From NCBI RefSeq assembly GCF_002892535.1, contig NZ_CP024847.1, forward strand, positions 868,001 through 932,000: a stretch of 64,000 nt of DNA, read 5' to 3'. The notes under the pieces are model-generated. The model was not told where the DNA came from, did not search any database, and saw nothing but the letters and a program-made list of their open reading frames with translations. How positions within the stretch are numbered: the first letter of the stretch is position 1; every line of letters begins with the position of its first letter. This document shows positions 1 to 9,263 of this stretch, in pieces. Both the position numbers and the translations under genes were made by a program. This DNA is from Aquella oligotrophica (GTDB taxonomy: Bacteria; Pseudomonadota; Gammaproteobacteria; Burkholderiales; UBA11063).

Positions 1-992
1 AATACCAAGTCTCCAACATATGGATGTCGTGGGTGTATTGGTAATTGGGTACATTCTTCGACGATTTTGGCAATCTTGTTTATATTTGAAAAATCAAGTT
101 CTGGATTGATTCCATGAGTATAAAGGTTTAGAGCAATTGTTGCAAGATCAAGATTCCCACATCTCTCGCCATTACCAAATAAGCAGCCTTCAATCCGCTC
201 TGCTCCAGCAAGTAGTGCTAATTCTGCGGTTGCAATTCCAGTGCCGCGATCATTGTGTGGATGCACCGATAGAATCACATTGTGGCGGCAATCAAGATTA
301 TTACTCATCCATTCAATTTTGTCAGCAAATACATTCGGGGTTGTATTTTCAACCGTAGAAGGTAGATTGATAATTATTGGGCGTGTATCTGAGGTTTCCC
401 ATGCTCTTATTGCCGTATTGCATGCATCTAAGGCAAATTCTGGCTCGGTTGAAGAAAATGTTTCTGGTGAGTATTGAAAGATCCACTTGGTACTAGGAAT
501 ATTGTCAGTTAATGATTTAAAGTACTTAACATGAGTATCAATTAATTCTAAAACTTCCGTTTTTGTCATTCCAAAAACGATTTCACGCCATGGTTTTGCC
601 GTTGCATTATAAATATGAACAATTACTTGTTTACAGCCTTTTACCGCTTCGACAGTTTTTTGAATCAAATCTTTTCTAGCCTGGGTCATCACCATAATAG
701 TTACCTCATCAGGTATCCGATTTTCTTCAATTAGTTTTCTAACAAACTTGAAATCAATCTCAGAAGCAGCAGGGAAGCCAACTTCTATTTCTTTAAATCC
801 AACTCGGATTAACTCATTATAAAATTTAAGTTTAGTGTCAATACTCATAGGATTAAATAAGGACTGATTACCATCACGTAAATCGGTTGATAGCCAGCTT
901 GGGGCTTTTTCTATGGTTTTATTTACCCATGTTCTTTTTGGAAAATAAAATTGTTCAGCGGGTTGATATTTTGTAGCCGGATTTTTTAGCAT
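1..992 (-). CDS. leuA: 2-isopropylmalate synthase, LeuA2-type, 3' part cut off by the window edge
   Basis: LeuA condenses acetyl-CoA with 2-oxoisovalerate, the first committed step of leucine synthesis, in the cytoplasm. About 330 N-terminal residues are visible and the frame is open to base 1. Near the N-terminus is the DLRDGNQ metal/substrate motif in the form used by the long LeuA2 family (usually around 550 residues); further on are HPHNDRGTG and GNGERCGNLD, both typical of the TIM-barrel catalytic domain. The C-terminal leucine-sensing domain would lie outside the window. I chose ATG at 992 because an AGGA sits seven bases upstream; an in-frame ATG at 1016 would add eight residues. The gene is divergent from the Lrp/AsnC regulator at 1122, which could control it, but that is inference. 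Confidence 0.93.
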   Translation of the reverse strand, partial: MLKNPATKYQPAEQFYFPKRTWVNKTIEKAPSWLSTDLRDGNQSLFNPMSIDTKLKFYNELIRVGFKEIEVGFPAASEIDFKFVRKLIEENRIPDEVTIMVMTQARKDLIQKTVEAVKGCKQVIVHIYNATAKPWREIVFGMTKTEVLELIDTHVKYFKSLTDNIPSTKWIFQYSPETFSSTEPEFALDACNTAIRAWETSDTRPIIINLPSTVENTTPNVFADKIEWMSNNLDCRHNVILSVHPHNDRGTGIATAELALLAGAERIEGCLFGNGERCGNLDLATIALNLYTHGINPELDFSNINKIAKIVEECTQLPIHPRHPYVGDLV

Positions 993-1121
993 CTTGATTT
1001 CCTTTTTATCATTCATAACAATATTATATTAATTAGCCTTATTAATTTTATTGCATAAATTCTTTATTTTTGTATATATATGATATATAATTTTGTATGT
1101 TAGTAAAATTATGAAAGATTA

Positions 1122-1592
1122 TTGCAGGTGATCCTTGATTCATATGATAAAGCAATTTTGAGGGCTATTCAGGAAGATGGCAAAATAACTAATCAGGATC
1201 TCGCTGATCTAGTCGGATTATCACCGTCTGCCTGTTTACGGCGGGTAAAGGTTCTTGAAGATAGTGGGATAGTCAGTAGTTACAAGGGAATACTAAATTC
1301 TAACAAGTTGGGGCTTAGCTTAATGGCAATTGTATCCATTTCAATGGATAAACATACTACCGAGCGATTTGATTTCTTTGAAAAGCAGATTGCGATAATT
1401 CCGGAGGTAATTGAGTGTTTGCTAATTACCGGGCAGTCAGCCGATTATATGCTAAAAATACTGGTAACTGATTTGGAACATTATCACCAAATCTTACTTG
1501 GCAAAATTACCAAAATTCCCGGAGTAAGCGGTGTTCATTCGAGTTTTGTGCTCAATAGAATTATAGAGAACCGTCCGATTCCGATTTATTAG
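1122..1592 (+). CDS. Lrp/AsnC family transcriptional regulator
   Basis: A 156-residue protein with the classical two-part Lrp/AsnC layout: an N-terminal winged helix (about residues 5-60, with DKAILRAIQEDGKITNQDLA and the recognition-helix region SPSACLRRVKVLEDSGIV) and a C-terminal RAM/ligand-binding domain (about 65-145, with TGQSADYMLKILVTDLEHY). The family binds amino acids and regulates amino-acid metabolism, usually as octamers. The frame has no ATG at its beginning: it opens with TTG at 1122, and GTG at 1128 is an alternative that loses two residues. It is divergent from leuA with about 100 AT-rich bases between, so leuA is a plausible target. Which amino acid it senses cannot be told from the sequence. 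Confidence 0.9.
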   Translation: MQVILDSYDKAILRAIQEDGKITNQDLADLVGLSPSACLRRVKVLEDSGIVSSYKGILNSNKLGLSLMAIVSISMDKHTTERFDFFEKQIAIIPEVIECLLITGQSADYMLKILVTDLEHYHQILLGKITKIPGVSGVHSSFVLNRIIENRPIPIY

Positions 1593-1602
1593 TTTAAGCG
1601 AA

Positions 1603-2019
1603 TTAAGCATTATAAAATATGAATTTCTTGGTTTTATAAGCTACTTGCATATGTTGCGCCCACCTAGGTTGAACGATGGACTTATCATAGTAATAGATCA
1701 TATTATCTGGGGTTTTAAATTGATTACTCTGATCTTGTGATTTATTTATATTTTCAAAAGCCCGAACTAATTGTGTGCTATCATCAATTTTATAATATGC
1801 AAGCATATCATTATAGCTATTAAATTGCAGCTTCTTCTGGGTTGAATTAGTCCAGCTAAATTGATTTTTAGCAAAAATAATATCACAAGCAGTCTTATGG
1901 CTATCATGCATCCGGTTTATAACTACCCGATTTACTAACTGACATTCTTTATCTGATGCACTACGGCATTCTTTGTATAGATTAATTGCCATACATAAAC
2001 TTGCTGTAACTACTAACAT
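1603..2019 (-). CDS. Small divergent SleB-like (Hydrolase_2) cell-wall hydrolase, probably exported
   Basis: 138 residues. A short hydrophobic N-terminus is followed by a stretch resembling the SleB/Hydrolase_2 peptidoglycan hydrolase core: a Tyr-Lys-Glu followed by NRVVINRM, then CDIIFAKNQFSW, and a C-terminal HMQVAYKTKKFIFYNA matching the family's final His-x-Phe-Tyr pattern. The glutamate at residue 17 would be the family's catalytic acid. The usual alanine/glycine positions around that glutamate are replaced by cysteines. A good AAGGAAG Shine-Dalgarno lies upstream of the ATG at 2019. The gene stands alone, convergent with the Lrp gene. Family assignment is by pattern only; a non-catalytic relative is possible. 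Confidence 0.55.
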   Translation of the reverse strand: MLVVTASLCMAINLYKECRSASDKECQLVNRVVINRMHDSHKTACDIIFAKNQFSWTNSTQKKLQFNSYNDMLAYYKIDDSTQLVRAFENINKSQDQSNQFKTPDNMIYYYDKSIVQPRWAQHMQVAYKTKKFIFYNA

Positions 2020-2284
2020 TTTTCTTCCTTTTGAATAACCATTATTACTTATATTAGATCTTAACCAATAAACATGAGTTTTTGATATAGCTATTTCTGC
2101 AATTTATCTATCCATTTTTGCTATGATCTTAAAAAATCATATTTATTTGGCTTTTCAAAATCGTATAGGTAGATTGCGTAGTTAGCTATATTCAGTCTAT
2201 GTGATGAATTGTTAATATAGCGTCATGGGAAATAAAAAGCCCGGTAAGCAAAAAAGTAAAAAACATACGTCAAGGAGACATCAA

Positions 2285-3421
2285 ATGAAAAAACTACTTA
2301 TCGCTTTAGCTGCAATTGGTTCAGTAAATGCTTTTGCAAGTAATATAAATGTTCAGTTACAAAATAATACAGTATGCCCGGTATCAGTAAATGGTAGTAC
2401 AGTAGCTCCTGGTGGTACAGGCACAGCAACAATAAATTCAGATGGTACATATGCAGTAACCGAATATGCTTCATATTCCGATGGTTCATACCATTGTGAG
2501 ATAGCAGCTGGTTCAGTGCTATTATCAACAGCGGGGAATCACTCAGGAGCAAAAGAAGATGATTCGTTTACTCTGACTGCAATCCAAGGGAGTTCATTCT
2601 CGACAATCAGTAACCCATTTGGTGGTGTACTACAGGTTGACGGGCAAAGCCAGCCATTAAATAATGCTTCAATTAAATTATCCGCTGGTCAGACACATAA
2701 TGCGGTTCTGACAGTAAATGGTGGTGGAGTTATTCCATCAAGTGAGAAACCAAAGCCAGTACAACCGGATTACCAATACCCAAGTGTAATTCGAGCAACA
2801 ATAACTAATAATACAACCTGTCCGATGATGGTACTGGGTGGTCCAACAATCCAAGCTGGGGAAACAGCAAGAAACATTACGCTAGGTGCAACCAGTGCTC
2901 TTCTAGAGAAGATGGATGGACCAACTGGGAAATGTGCATTGTCGGCAACAGCAAGTGTTTATTATGATCGTGCAACAGTAACTCCAGCTACTAATGGTAA
3001 AGTTACATTAGAGCAAAGCCCATTAGAGAACAAAGGTTCTTACTTTAAGATTAGTGCAGTATCAGGTAATCAAAGTGGATCAACGACATCAAAATCAGCA
3101 GGAACATTCCTAAACCATGCGTTTAATGATGAAGTAGAGAAGAACAATCCTGCAGTAAATATAGCAGTAGGTACACATATCAATCCTGAGCCAACGCCAC
3201 AAGCAGGGGTATATCCGGAAGGTTACCCTAACTATAAGGCAGGTGATCGTATTAAGGGTACAGATGGTAAGACTTATGAGTGTAAACCATTTCCTTACAC
3301 CGGATGGTGTAATCAGGCTCCATCGGTTTATGCACCGGGAACAGGGACTAGCTGGTCAGATGCATGGACAGTGGTAAGTAATAGTGTATCTGTAGCAGGT
3401 GCAGGACATAGTTTCTGGTAA
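2285..3421 (+). CDS. Secreted protein with duplicated domain and C-terminal chitin-binding-type module
   Basis: 378 residues from the ATG at 2285, which has AAGGAGA eight bases upstream and begins a clear Sec signal peptide (MKKLLIALAAIGSVNAFA). A longer frame from 2225 lacks a good ribosome site and puts the signal peptide inside. The mature protein has two related segments, one starting LQNNTVCPVSVNG and one starting ITNNTTCPMMVLGG, which look like an internal duplication. The last 55 residues (YKAGDRIKGTDGKTYECKPF, then TGWCNQAP and WSDAWTVV) resemble the carbohydrate-binding module at the end of GbpA-like and chitinase proteins. It is probably released or surface-bound and binds GlcNAc polymers. 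No catalytic domain is recognisable. Confidence 0.75.
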   Translation: MKKLLIALAAIGSVNAFASNINVQLQNNTVCPVSVNGSTVAPGGTGTATINSDGTYAVTEYASYSDGSYHCEIAAGSVLLSTAGNHSGAKEDDSFTLTAIQGSSFSTISNPFGGVLQVDGQSQPLNNASIKLSAGQTHNAVLTVNGGGVIPSSEKPKPVQPDYQYPSVIRATITNNTTCPMMVLGGPTIQAGETARNITLGATSALLEKMDGPTGKCALSATASVYYDRATVTPATNGKVTLEQSPLENKGSYFKISAVSGNQSGSTTSKSAGTFLNHAFNDEVEKNNPAVNIAVGTHINPEPTPQAGVYPEGYPNYKAGDRIKGTDGKTYECKPFPYTGWCNQAPSVYAPGTGTSWSDAWTVVSNSVSVAGAGHSFW

Positions 3422-3467
3422 ACACAGTAAGTACATAGAAACAAAGATAGTATAAAGATCCTTGACG

Positions 3468-3498
3468 ACCACCGTAGTTTACGGTGGTTGTTTTCTTT
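3468..3498 (+). terminator. Rho-independent terminator after the chitin-binding protein gene
   Basis: Perfect 9-bp stem ACCACCGTA / TACGGTGGT with a three-base loop, followed by TGTTTTCTTTT. It lies 47 bases after the stop of the secreted protein gene and before the convergent efflux operon. Confidence 0.85.
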
Positions 3499-3520
3499 TG
3501 CTATTAGACTTTTAAGAAAA

Positions 3521-4873
3521 TTATTCACGAATAATTGCAAAATCTTGATAAAGTTTTGCCGTTGCCAATAATTTAGCCATTTTTATCTGGGTGAGTAGAA
3601 TCTCATAATAGTCAATTCGTACTAGGCATTTAGTGTATTCTAGTTTGCTACTGATGCCAGTATTGAATCTGGTACTTTCGAGCGCGCAAGATTTATTTAT
3701 ATAGTCAAGCGCGCGGGTATTATCATCAAGCTGTTTTGAAAATTGGTTATGGGCAGAAATGTCATTGTCAACATCGCGTAAGGCAGCTTCAACCGTTTGC
3801 AGATAATTATAATAAACCTGCTTGTAAATAGCATTACTGGCAGCAATATCAGCAAATATTTGTGCATTTAAGATTGGCACGCTTATCATGGACTGTTTCA
3901 GATCACCGGGAACATAACCATAGCCTTCATTTTGTGAAGCATCGCGATAGAAATTACTAAAATTAATTGTTGGTAATAGTTCTGACTGTGCTACGCCAAT
4001 TCCAGCATTGGCTGCTTCAAGACGCGCTGTTACCTCCGCTACATCTGGGCGGTTATTTAATACTGTAAGCGGCAAATTGCCTGGGATCAGTATATTCGGT
4101 GCAAGATTATTAAATGTATTTTTATGAATTATCTTCCCAGGATTTTGGTTCGTTAGGAAGCGTAATGCATTTTGACTTAATACAATATTATGCCTGATTA
4201 TTTCGAGTTTTGACCTGATTTCAGCAATTTCAGCGCTACTTACAAATGGTTCTTTTTCGGAGCTAACGCCAGTAGTAAATCGTTGTTGGTTAAGAGCTAA
4301 TACCATCTCCATATCCGACAGAAGCTTTTGATATAAGACTTCCTCTCGTTCATATGCAAGAAGGCTAAAGTAACTAATTGCAACCTGATAAATTACTTCT
4401 AGCTGGACACGGGTTTTTGCAAACATGATTGTATTTACAATATATTCTGCTTGTTTTTGTTGCTGAATTAGCTGAAACACATTAATTGTATAATTGGCAA
4501 AACCCCCAAAAAAGTAACCAAGATTACCCATCGCTGGGAATGATGAATAACCAGTCATGGCAGTCAAATTTGGTATCCATGCAAATTCGATCCTTTTTAA
4601 CTGAGCATTTGCCAGTTCAACACTTGCCCCCGCTATTTGTAACTGATTATTTTGTTGGAAAGCAGACTCCATCAGCTGATTTAGTGTATTGTCGCTATAT
4701 TTATACCACCAATAATTACCACTTTCGCTAGTATTAATTTTGCTATTGGTTGCGACCTCTTTACTTGAAGATGACCAGTTGTTATTAACTTCTGCTTTTG
4801 CTGTTGGTCGGTCGGGGGAGACGAGGCTACAACTGCCAAGAAGAATAGTGAGAATGATAGTTAGCTGTTTCAT
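3521..4873 (-). CDS. Outer-membrane factor lipoprotein (TolC/NodT-type efflux channel)
   Basis: 450 residues. The N-terminus has a lipobox ending LLGSC, so this is an NodT-type OMF lipoprotein. Two OEP repeats of long helices are recognisable, with LTVLNNRPDVAEVTARLEAA and GVAQSELLPTINFS, the segment conserved in RND and FUSC partner channels. The protein forms the trimeric channel that links an inner-membrane pump to the outside. It is the last gene of a four-gene operon: its ATG overlaps the TAA of the second FUSC gene (TAATG). With the HlyD adaptor and FUSC pump it should make a complete export path. The substrate is unknown; AaeAB-type pumps export aromatic acids. Confidence 0.9.
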   Translation of the reverse strand: MKQLTIILTILLGSCSLVSPDRPTAKAEVNNNWSSSSKEVATNSKINTSESGNYWWYKYSDNTLNQLMESAFQQNNQLQIAGASVELANAQLKRIEFAWIPNLTAMTGYSSFPAMGNLGYFFGGFANYTINVFQLIQQQKQAEYIVNTIMFAKTRVQLEVIYQVAISYFSLLAYEREEVLYQKLLSDMEMVLALNQQRFTTGVSSEKEPFVSSAEIAEIRSKLEIIRHNIVLSQNALRFLTNQNPGKIIHKNTFNNLAPNILIPGNLPLTVLNNRPDVAEVTARLEAANAGIGVAQSELLPTINFSNFYRDASQNEGYGYVPGDLKQSMISVPILNAQIFADIAASNAIYKQVYYNYLQTVEAALRDVDNDISAHNQFSKQLDDNTRALDYINKSCALESTRFNTGISSKLEYTKCLVRIDYYEILLTQIKMAKLLATAKLYQDFAIIRE

Positions 4874-5754
4874 TATTGTTGAGCCTGCAAAATTTTTTGG
4901 GTTTGAGCAAGAATTTGTTCGCTACCACTATTAACCTCCAAGAGGAGGTTTTTTAGTTTATGTTCTGTAAATATAGGGTGGGAATCAATCGCATAACCCA
5001 AAGCAAATAACTTTAACTTATATTGCCTAATTAGCATTGGTAAGGCTTGATAATGTTTGCCAATTTTTTCCCTAAATTGATTTCCCTGTTCAAGAATTGC
5101 GCTTTTAAAGCTATTTTCAATAGTTACTGTTAAAAGGTTAAGGCTATTAAAGTGCATAATCAGTTCAAGTTCTTGATTTTTATTTAAGGTAGAGCGATTG
5201 AGAGAGTTAAAGTGAAGTTGGGCTTTAGCAATAATACTATCAAGCCTAGTTATGGCATCATTAAATTCATATAGACCATAATTTTTGCGATGAGTAAAAA
5301 AGAAATCCCCACACCCGGCTAAGATGATGCCAATAACTATTGTCATAAAGCGGGCAACAAAGTACGCTGAAAAATGGTAATTGCCGTATTGCATATATTC
5401 AAGAAATAGTCCAAGATTGATATTTAGAAATGCAATATTTCGCGAAAAATTATGAATCTGAAAAAAATTGGCAGCTGCTAGTGATAAAGGAATAATTAGA
5501 AAAATCAGTCCACTATTTATGTCTAAAAGTAGCCAGATAGGAATAAAGAGTACCAAACCATGAACACTACCCCAAAAGACTCCGCTAATTCGTTCCTTAA
5601 TTTGCTGGCTATCCATTGGTAGCATGATGGCAAGAACGGTTGCTGAAACCCAGAATGCAAATGGAATATGACTATAAAAGCTTATGAAGAGACTAATTGT
5701 AAAAATTAGTGTATTATGAATTAATCTTGAGTATTTTAGCGATTTGATATGCAT
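4873..5754 (-). CDS. FUSC/AaeB-like efflux protein, second half
   Basis: 293 residues. About six membrane helices occupy residues 10-150 (for example FWVSATVLAIMLPMDSQQIK with the downstream glycine-rich helix), followed by a soluble helical tail. This corresponds to the C-terminal half of AaeB/FUSC proteins, which are normally one chain of about 650 residues with two membrane blocks. The start overlaps the end of the first half by 19 bases in another frame, so the two are translationally coupled. Either the pump is naturally two polypeptides or a single gene was split by a frameshift; the intact start and stop signals favour two functional chains. Confidence 0.8.
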   Translation of the reverse strand: MHIKSLKYSRLIHNTLIFTISLFISFYSHIPFAFWVSATVLAIMLPMDSQQIKERISGVFWGSVHGLVLFIPIWLLLDINSGLIFLIIPLSLAAANFFQIHNFSRNIAFLNINLGLFLEYMQYGNYHFSAYFVARFMTIVIGIILAGCGDFFFTHRKNYGLYEFNDAITRLDSIIAKAQLHFNSLNRSTLNKNQELELIMHFNSLNLLTVTIENSFKSAILEQGNQFREKIGKHYQALPMLIRQYKLKLFALGYAIDSHPIFTEHKLKNLLLEVNSGSEQILAQTQKILQAQQ

Positions 5755-6719
5755 AAGCTATTCCATAGTTGACTAATTTCATGAAGAATTTGCCATAGAT
5801 TTCTGATGTCGCTATTTGGTGCAGTGTACTGATTTCTTACAATTTGCTCAATCAAATCAGCTGGGATACTATTATGTTCTTTAAATATTGGATAAGCAGT
5901 TTTTAGCCAGCTAAAAAGATTACTCAAGCAGCCATTCTGGTTGTACTTTGCATAGTTGCTATATGTGAGTGCTATCCCAAAATAGAATTGATTGATTTTT
6001 GTGGTACAATGCTGAAAGTCTTTCTCGTGTTTGGCTACCTTAGTAAAGCCAAGACTATTATTCATTCTGATTACACAATCACCATGAAATATCACATTTC
6101 CTGATTTATTTATAACTATTAACTCTAATTGATCTATGATCCGTTTTAACACCATATTTGCTGAATTAAACCATATCTGATGATAATATTTCGCCGGAAT
6201 CAGTTGTAAGCTTAGATAGGCGATAATCCCGGCAACCGCCATTGAAATACAGCGATTAACCGCAACATAAAATTGCCCGGCACCACCTACAAGAATTGTC
6301 AGAAAACTTAGCACAAAAACAGGTGGAATCAATCCACGATATTGGGTAAACCCAGTAAATGAGGTTACAGTCATTAGGGCAAAATATAGCGCAAAAGAAA
6401 ATACCAGCAGAGCATAAGTATTATATTTTTCTGCGATTGTGAAGCCAAAAACTCCACAAGCAGTAAATACCATGAAAACTATAAAAGTGCTATTTCTTTG
6501 TTGAAATGAGTTTATATTGTTAAGATGTGCAGCGCCAATTGCCAAAACTGCTGGGATAACAAAGAAAAAAGTCTGGTTAAGGCTGAAATTCAGATTGTAA
6601 ATATTAAAGCATGACAGAATAATATAGATATATAACGATACAATGACGGAGATTCGACCATTACCGTATGCATCATAGTTTTTAAACTGGGTATAACCTG
6701 CACTTAGAAAGGAATTCAT
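5736..6719 (-). CDS. FUSC/AaeB-like efflux protein, first half
   Basis: 327 residues with roughly six to seven membrane helices in the first 190 residues and a cytoplasmic tail. The order matches the N-terminal half of AaeB-type (fusaric acid resistance, FUSC) inner-membrane pumps. It follows the HlyD-type adaptor by 27 bases and overlaps the second FUSC half by 19 bases. Together the two chains total 620 residues, close to a full AaeB. The ribosome site before the ATG at 6719 is weak. Confidence 0.78.
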   Translation of the reverse strand: MNSFLSAGYTQFKNYDAYGNGRISVIVSLYIYIILSCFNIYNLNFSLNQTFFFVIPAVLAIGAAHLNNINSFQQRNSTFIVFMVFTACGVFGFTIAEKYNTYALLVFSFALYFALMTVTSFTGFTQYRGLIPPVFVLSFLTILVGGAGQFYVAVNRCISMAVAGIIAYLSLQLIPAKYYHQIWFNSANMVLKRIIDQLELIVINKSGNVIFHGDCVIRMNNSLGFTKVAKHEKDFQHCTTKINQFYFGIALTYSNYAKYNQNGCLSNLFSWLKTAYPIFKEHNSIPADLIEQIVRNQYTAPNSDIRNLWQILHEISQLWNSLCISNR

Positions 6720-6746
6720 TGTGAAAGTCCGGTAGTTGTGATAACA

Positions 6747-7736
6747 TCAGTTGCGTGAAATATATACATACATGCTTGCGCCCACATTTAGCGGAAATTT
6801 TGGGTCAGGATCGAGAATTTTAATCTGTACTGGAAAACGCTGTGGTAATAGTACCCATTCATTTTCTCGCGCTACTTTTTGTAACTGGCTTCTTGGGTTC
6901 GTTTCCTGCCGTTCAACCGACCAGTTGGTTGATAAGACTAGGCCATGAAACACTTTTTGCCCAAGATACATCCGAGGAATAATTGTTGCCTTATCGCCTG
7001 CACGGATTAGACGCAGATCAGTTTCAGTAAAATTTGCCTGAATATAAATATCACTGGTATCAACAAAAGAAAAGATTGGATCATGAATTTTTATCGGTGT
7101 ATAAAGTGACAGATACATATTCTGAATTATCCCGTCACTGGCAGCCCTGACGACTGTTTCATCAAGATTGACTTTGGCAACTCCAGCCAATGCTTCAAGC
7201 CGCTTAATTTTCTGTTCCTGAACTTTCAGATTACTTTTATCTACGGCTACTTTTTGTTTTAATGCAATAAAATTATTATACGCAGTTTTGGTGTCATAAT
7301 TAAGGTTATCCACATCAAGCTTAGCTACGGCATAAGTCTGATAGGCTGCTTGATAACTTTTTAGGTCATTGGCTAATTTTTTGTAGGTTTGTTCGGCCGC
7401 ATTTTGGCTAGCAACATCTTGTGCTAATTGCTCACTGATGGTGGTATATTCATGTTTTGCTACTTCTACATCAGCTAGTGCTGCTTTATAGGTATATTCA
7501 TATGGTTTTTGAAATACGATAAATAAGGGATCACCTTTTTTCACTTTTTGCCCATTAACTACAAAAAGATCAGTTACATATCCTGAGACATCGGCTGCGA
7601 CGGGACGAATATTGGCAACAATAAAAGCATTATCCGTAATCGGGTATAAGAATGAAAATAAATAAGTAATTGCGCTAATAATACCAACGATTAAAACGAA
7701 TTTGGGGAAGTTTATCCATTCAAGAAATTTTTGCAT
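6747..7736 (-). CDS. HlyD/AaeA-type membrane fusion protein
   Basis: 329 residues. One N-terminal membrane anchor (about residues 12-32), then a biotinyl-lipoyl-like half-motif (VRPVAADVSGYVTDLFVVNG in close form), a long coiled coil between about 90 and 190, the second lipoyl half (VRAASDGIIQNMYLS) and a beta-barrel domain. This is the periplasmic adaptor architecture of EmrA/AaeA. As first gene of the operon it is followed by the two FUSC halves and the outer-membrane factor, which is the normal partner set for an AaeAB-like pump. Confidence 0.9.
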   Translation of the reverse strand: MQKFLEWINFPKFVLIVGIISAITYLFSFLYPITDNAFIVANIRPVAADVSGYVTDLFVVNGQKVKKGDPLFIVFQKPYEYTYKAALADVEVAKHEYTTISEQLAQDVASQNAAEQTYKKLANDLKSYQAAYQTYAVAKLDVDNLNYDTKTAYNNFIALKQKVAVDKSNLKVQEQKIKRLEALAGVAKVNLDETVVRAASDGIIQNMYLSLYTPIKIHDPIFSFVDTSDIYIQANFTETDLRLIRAGDKATIIPRMYLGQKVFHGLVLSTNWSVERQETNPRSQLQKVARENEWVLLPQRFPVQIKILDPDPKFPLNVGASMYVYISRN

Positions 7737-7972
7737 CTGTACTTTAATAAATAAATGTTGTAATTTAACTCAGAGTTTTAATTTAATTTTGCTTCCCAGC
7801 TTATCAATTGCTGCTCTATCACCCTGATGTGTAACTGTATAGTTATTTAGTGTTTTTGGCTTGCAAATTATAGCATATATATACGTAAACAGATTGAAGT
7901 TCATTGATATTGCCTGATTTTTACTTGCAACTTTGCAAACCATAATTATTTATCTTCTCATGATTCTTCTGA

Positions 7973-8305
7973 TTAGCTGATATCTGCCGACTTGGTTGTT
8001 TCACCGAGGCAGATAAAAAGACTATTTATAATTAATGGAACTGGAATAATTATTAACGCAACTATCAAATTCTCATGGTTTACTGTCAGATTTGAATTTT
8101 CTAGTGTAATTACGGGCATTAATTTGCCAATTAATGTGCTAATAATCGTTGTTCCAGTTAATAGTGCAAGAATCCAGTAGCTTTTATAAATAATACAGTA
8201 TCCAGTGATTATGATTATTATCGATAAGGCAAGCTTTAACGATGTAATCATAATCGGGATGTTAGCTAGTAATAAGGCAGTAAAATTTATATAACGATGA
8301 TTCAT
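7973..8305 (-). CDS. Small membrane protein of unknown function
   Basis: 110 residues from the ATG at 8305, just beyond the stop of the TehA-like gene; a start at 8347 is open but would overlap that gene by 38 bases. Three or four hydrophobic helices are visible (IPIMITSLKLALSIIIIITG, YWILALLTGTTIISTLIG and VALIIIPVPLIINSLFICLG). I do not recognise a family. Position directly after the transporter suggests co-transcription and perhaps a helper role, but nothing in the sequence proves this. Confidence 0.6.
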   Translation of the reverse strand: MNHRYINFTALLLANIPIMITSLKLALSIIIIITGYCIIYKSYWILALLTGTTIISTLIGKLMPVITLENSNLTVNHENLIVALIIIPVPLIINSLFICLGETTKSADIS

Positions 8306-8309
8306 TTTA

Positions 8310-9263
8310 TTAACTATGATTTGTTTTAAGAACGTTATGGAACACAAATCTTGTCATCATAATTAAGACCCAGCTTACAACAATAGTTGCAAATGCCATT
8401 TCGGCTAGCCCGATTTGATGCCAAAACTGTCCACTAAGTGTATTCAAACCAATAAAATGAGAGTATTTGATTAGCGCAGTAGCTCCAATTGCTAGCGGAA
8501 ATGTAAATGATGCATAAATTGGCATAAAACGAATCCGATAGTGATTGATTCTAATCATTGAAATTATAACTAATGATGTCATCATTAACGATAAAGATAA
8601 TAAAACTCCAACAACAATCTGGCTTGGCTCATTAAAGGCAGTAAGATAACCAGCGAGACATAGGCTTGCTGGAGCACCCATGATAGCAAAGGATGGAAGT
8701 TGGGCGTCTTGAATTCTATCACCAAATATCAGACGGTACATCATGACTGGTAGTAATAAAATATAGCAAATAAAACCAAAGTAAAATATTGTATGGGTAA
8801 TAAATTCTGCCTGCATTGCCTCGCCTGTCACACAAGCTACAATTATACCCACAGGTGGAACAAACCAGCTCGGCAACATATGATTTAGGTCAAAATCTTT
8901 GTAACGATGATATATGAAGCTAATTGCAAAAAATAAGTGGAAAAGAATTGCTAGATACCACATTCCTTTTCCAACTATTTGATTATGTTTGACAATAATA
9001 CTGGCAATTACCATTAATGCCATATCAAAAGCTGGGATAAAACTGCCTGCTACAGGATGACTGATTTCATTCCAAAGTACTTTTGGATGTGATAATTTCT
9101 TTATTGCTACCATCAATAATATCAATAAGGCAATCATCGCACAAATATAGCGTAAGCTAGAATGAACTTCGTTAGCAAGGACATTACCCAATCCTGCAGT
9201 TCCCAGAGCCAAACCAGATACTGCTACTGGCAGGTTTTTAAGTTTACCGACAAATGTTTTCAC
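8310..9263 (-). CDS. TehA/SLAC1-type (TDT family) membrane transporter
   Basis: 317 residues with about ten membrane helices. The N-terminal LPVAVSGLALGTAGLGN and the mid-protein PSWFVPPVGIIVA are typical of the tellurite-resistance/dicarboxylate transporter (TDT) family that includes TehA and the plant anion channel SLAC1. Members move anions such as dicarboxylates, sulfite or nitrate; the substrate here is unknown. The start is GTG at 9263 with AGGAG nine bases upstream. It is divergent from the MFS gene across 395 bases. Confidence 0.85.
   Translation of the reverse strand: MKTFVGKLKNLPVAVSGLALGTAGLGNVLANEVHSSLRYICAMIALLILLMVAIKKLSHPKVLWNEISHPVAGSFIPAFDMALMVIASIIVKHNQIVGKGMWYLAILFHLFFAISFIYHRYKDFDLNHMLPSWFVPPVGIIVACVTGEAMQAEFITHTIFYFGFICYILLLPVMMYRLIFGDRIQDAQLPSFAIMGAPASLCLAGYLTAFNEPSQIVVGVLLSLSLMMTSLVIISMIRINHYRIRFMPIYASFTFPLAIGATALIKYSHFIGLNTLSGQFWHQIGLAEMAFATIVVSWVLIMMTRFVFHNVLKTNHS

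Noticed and set aside
137-477. Two plus-strand frames at the left end
   Set aside because: They lie opposite leuA, whose minus-strand frame shows clear LeuA motifs.
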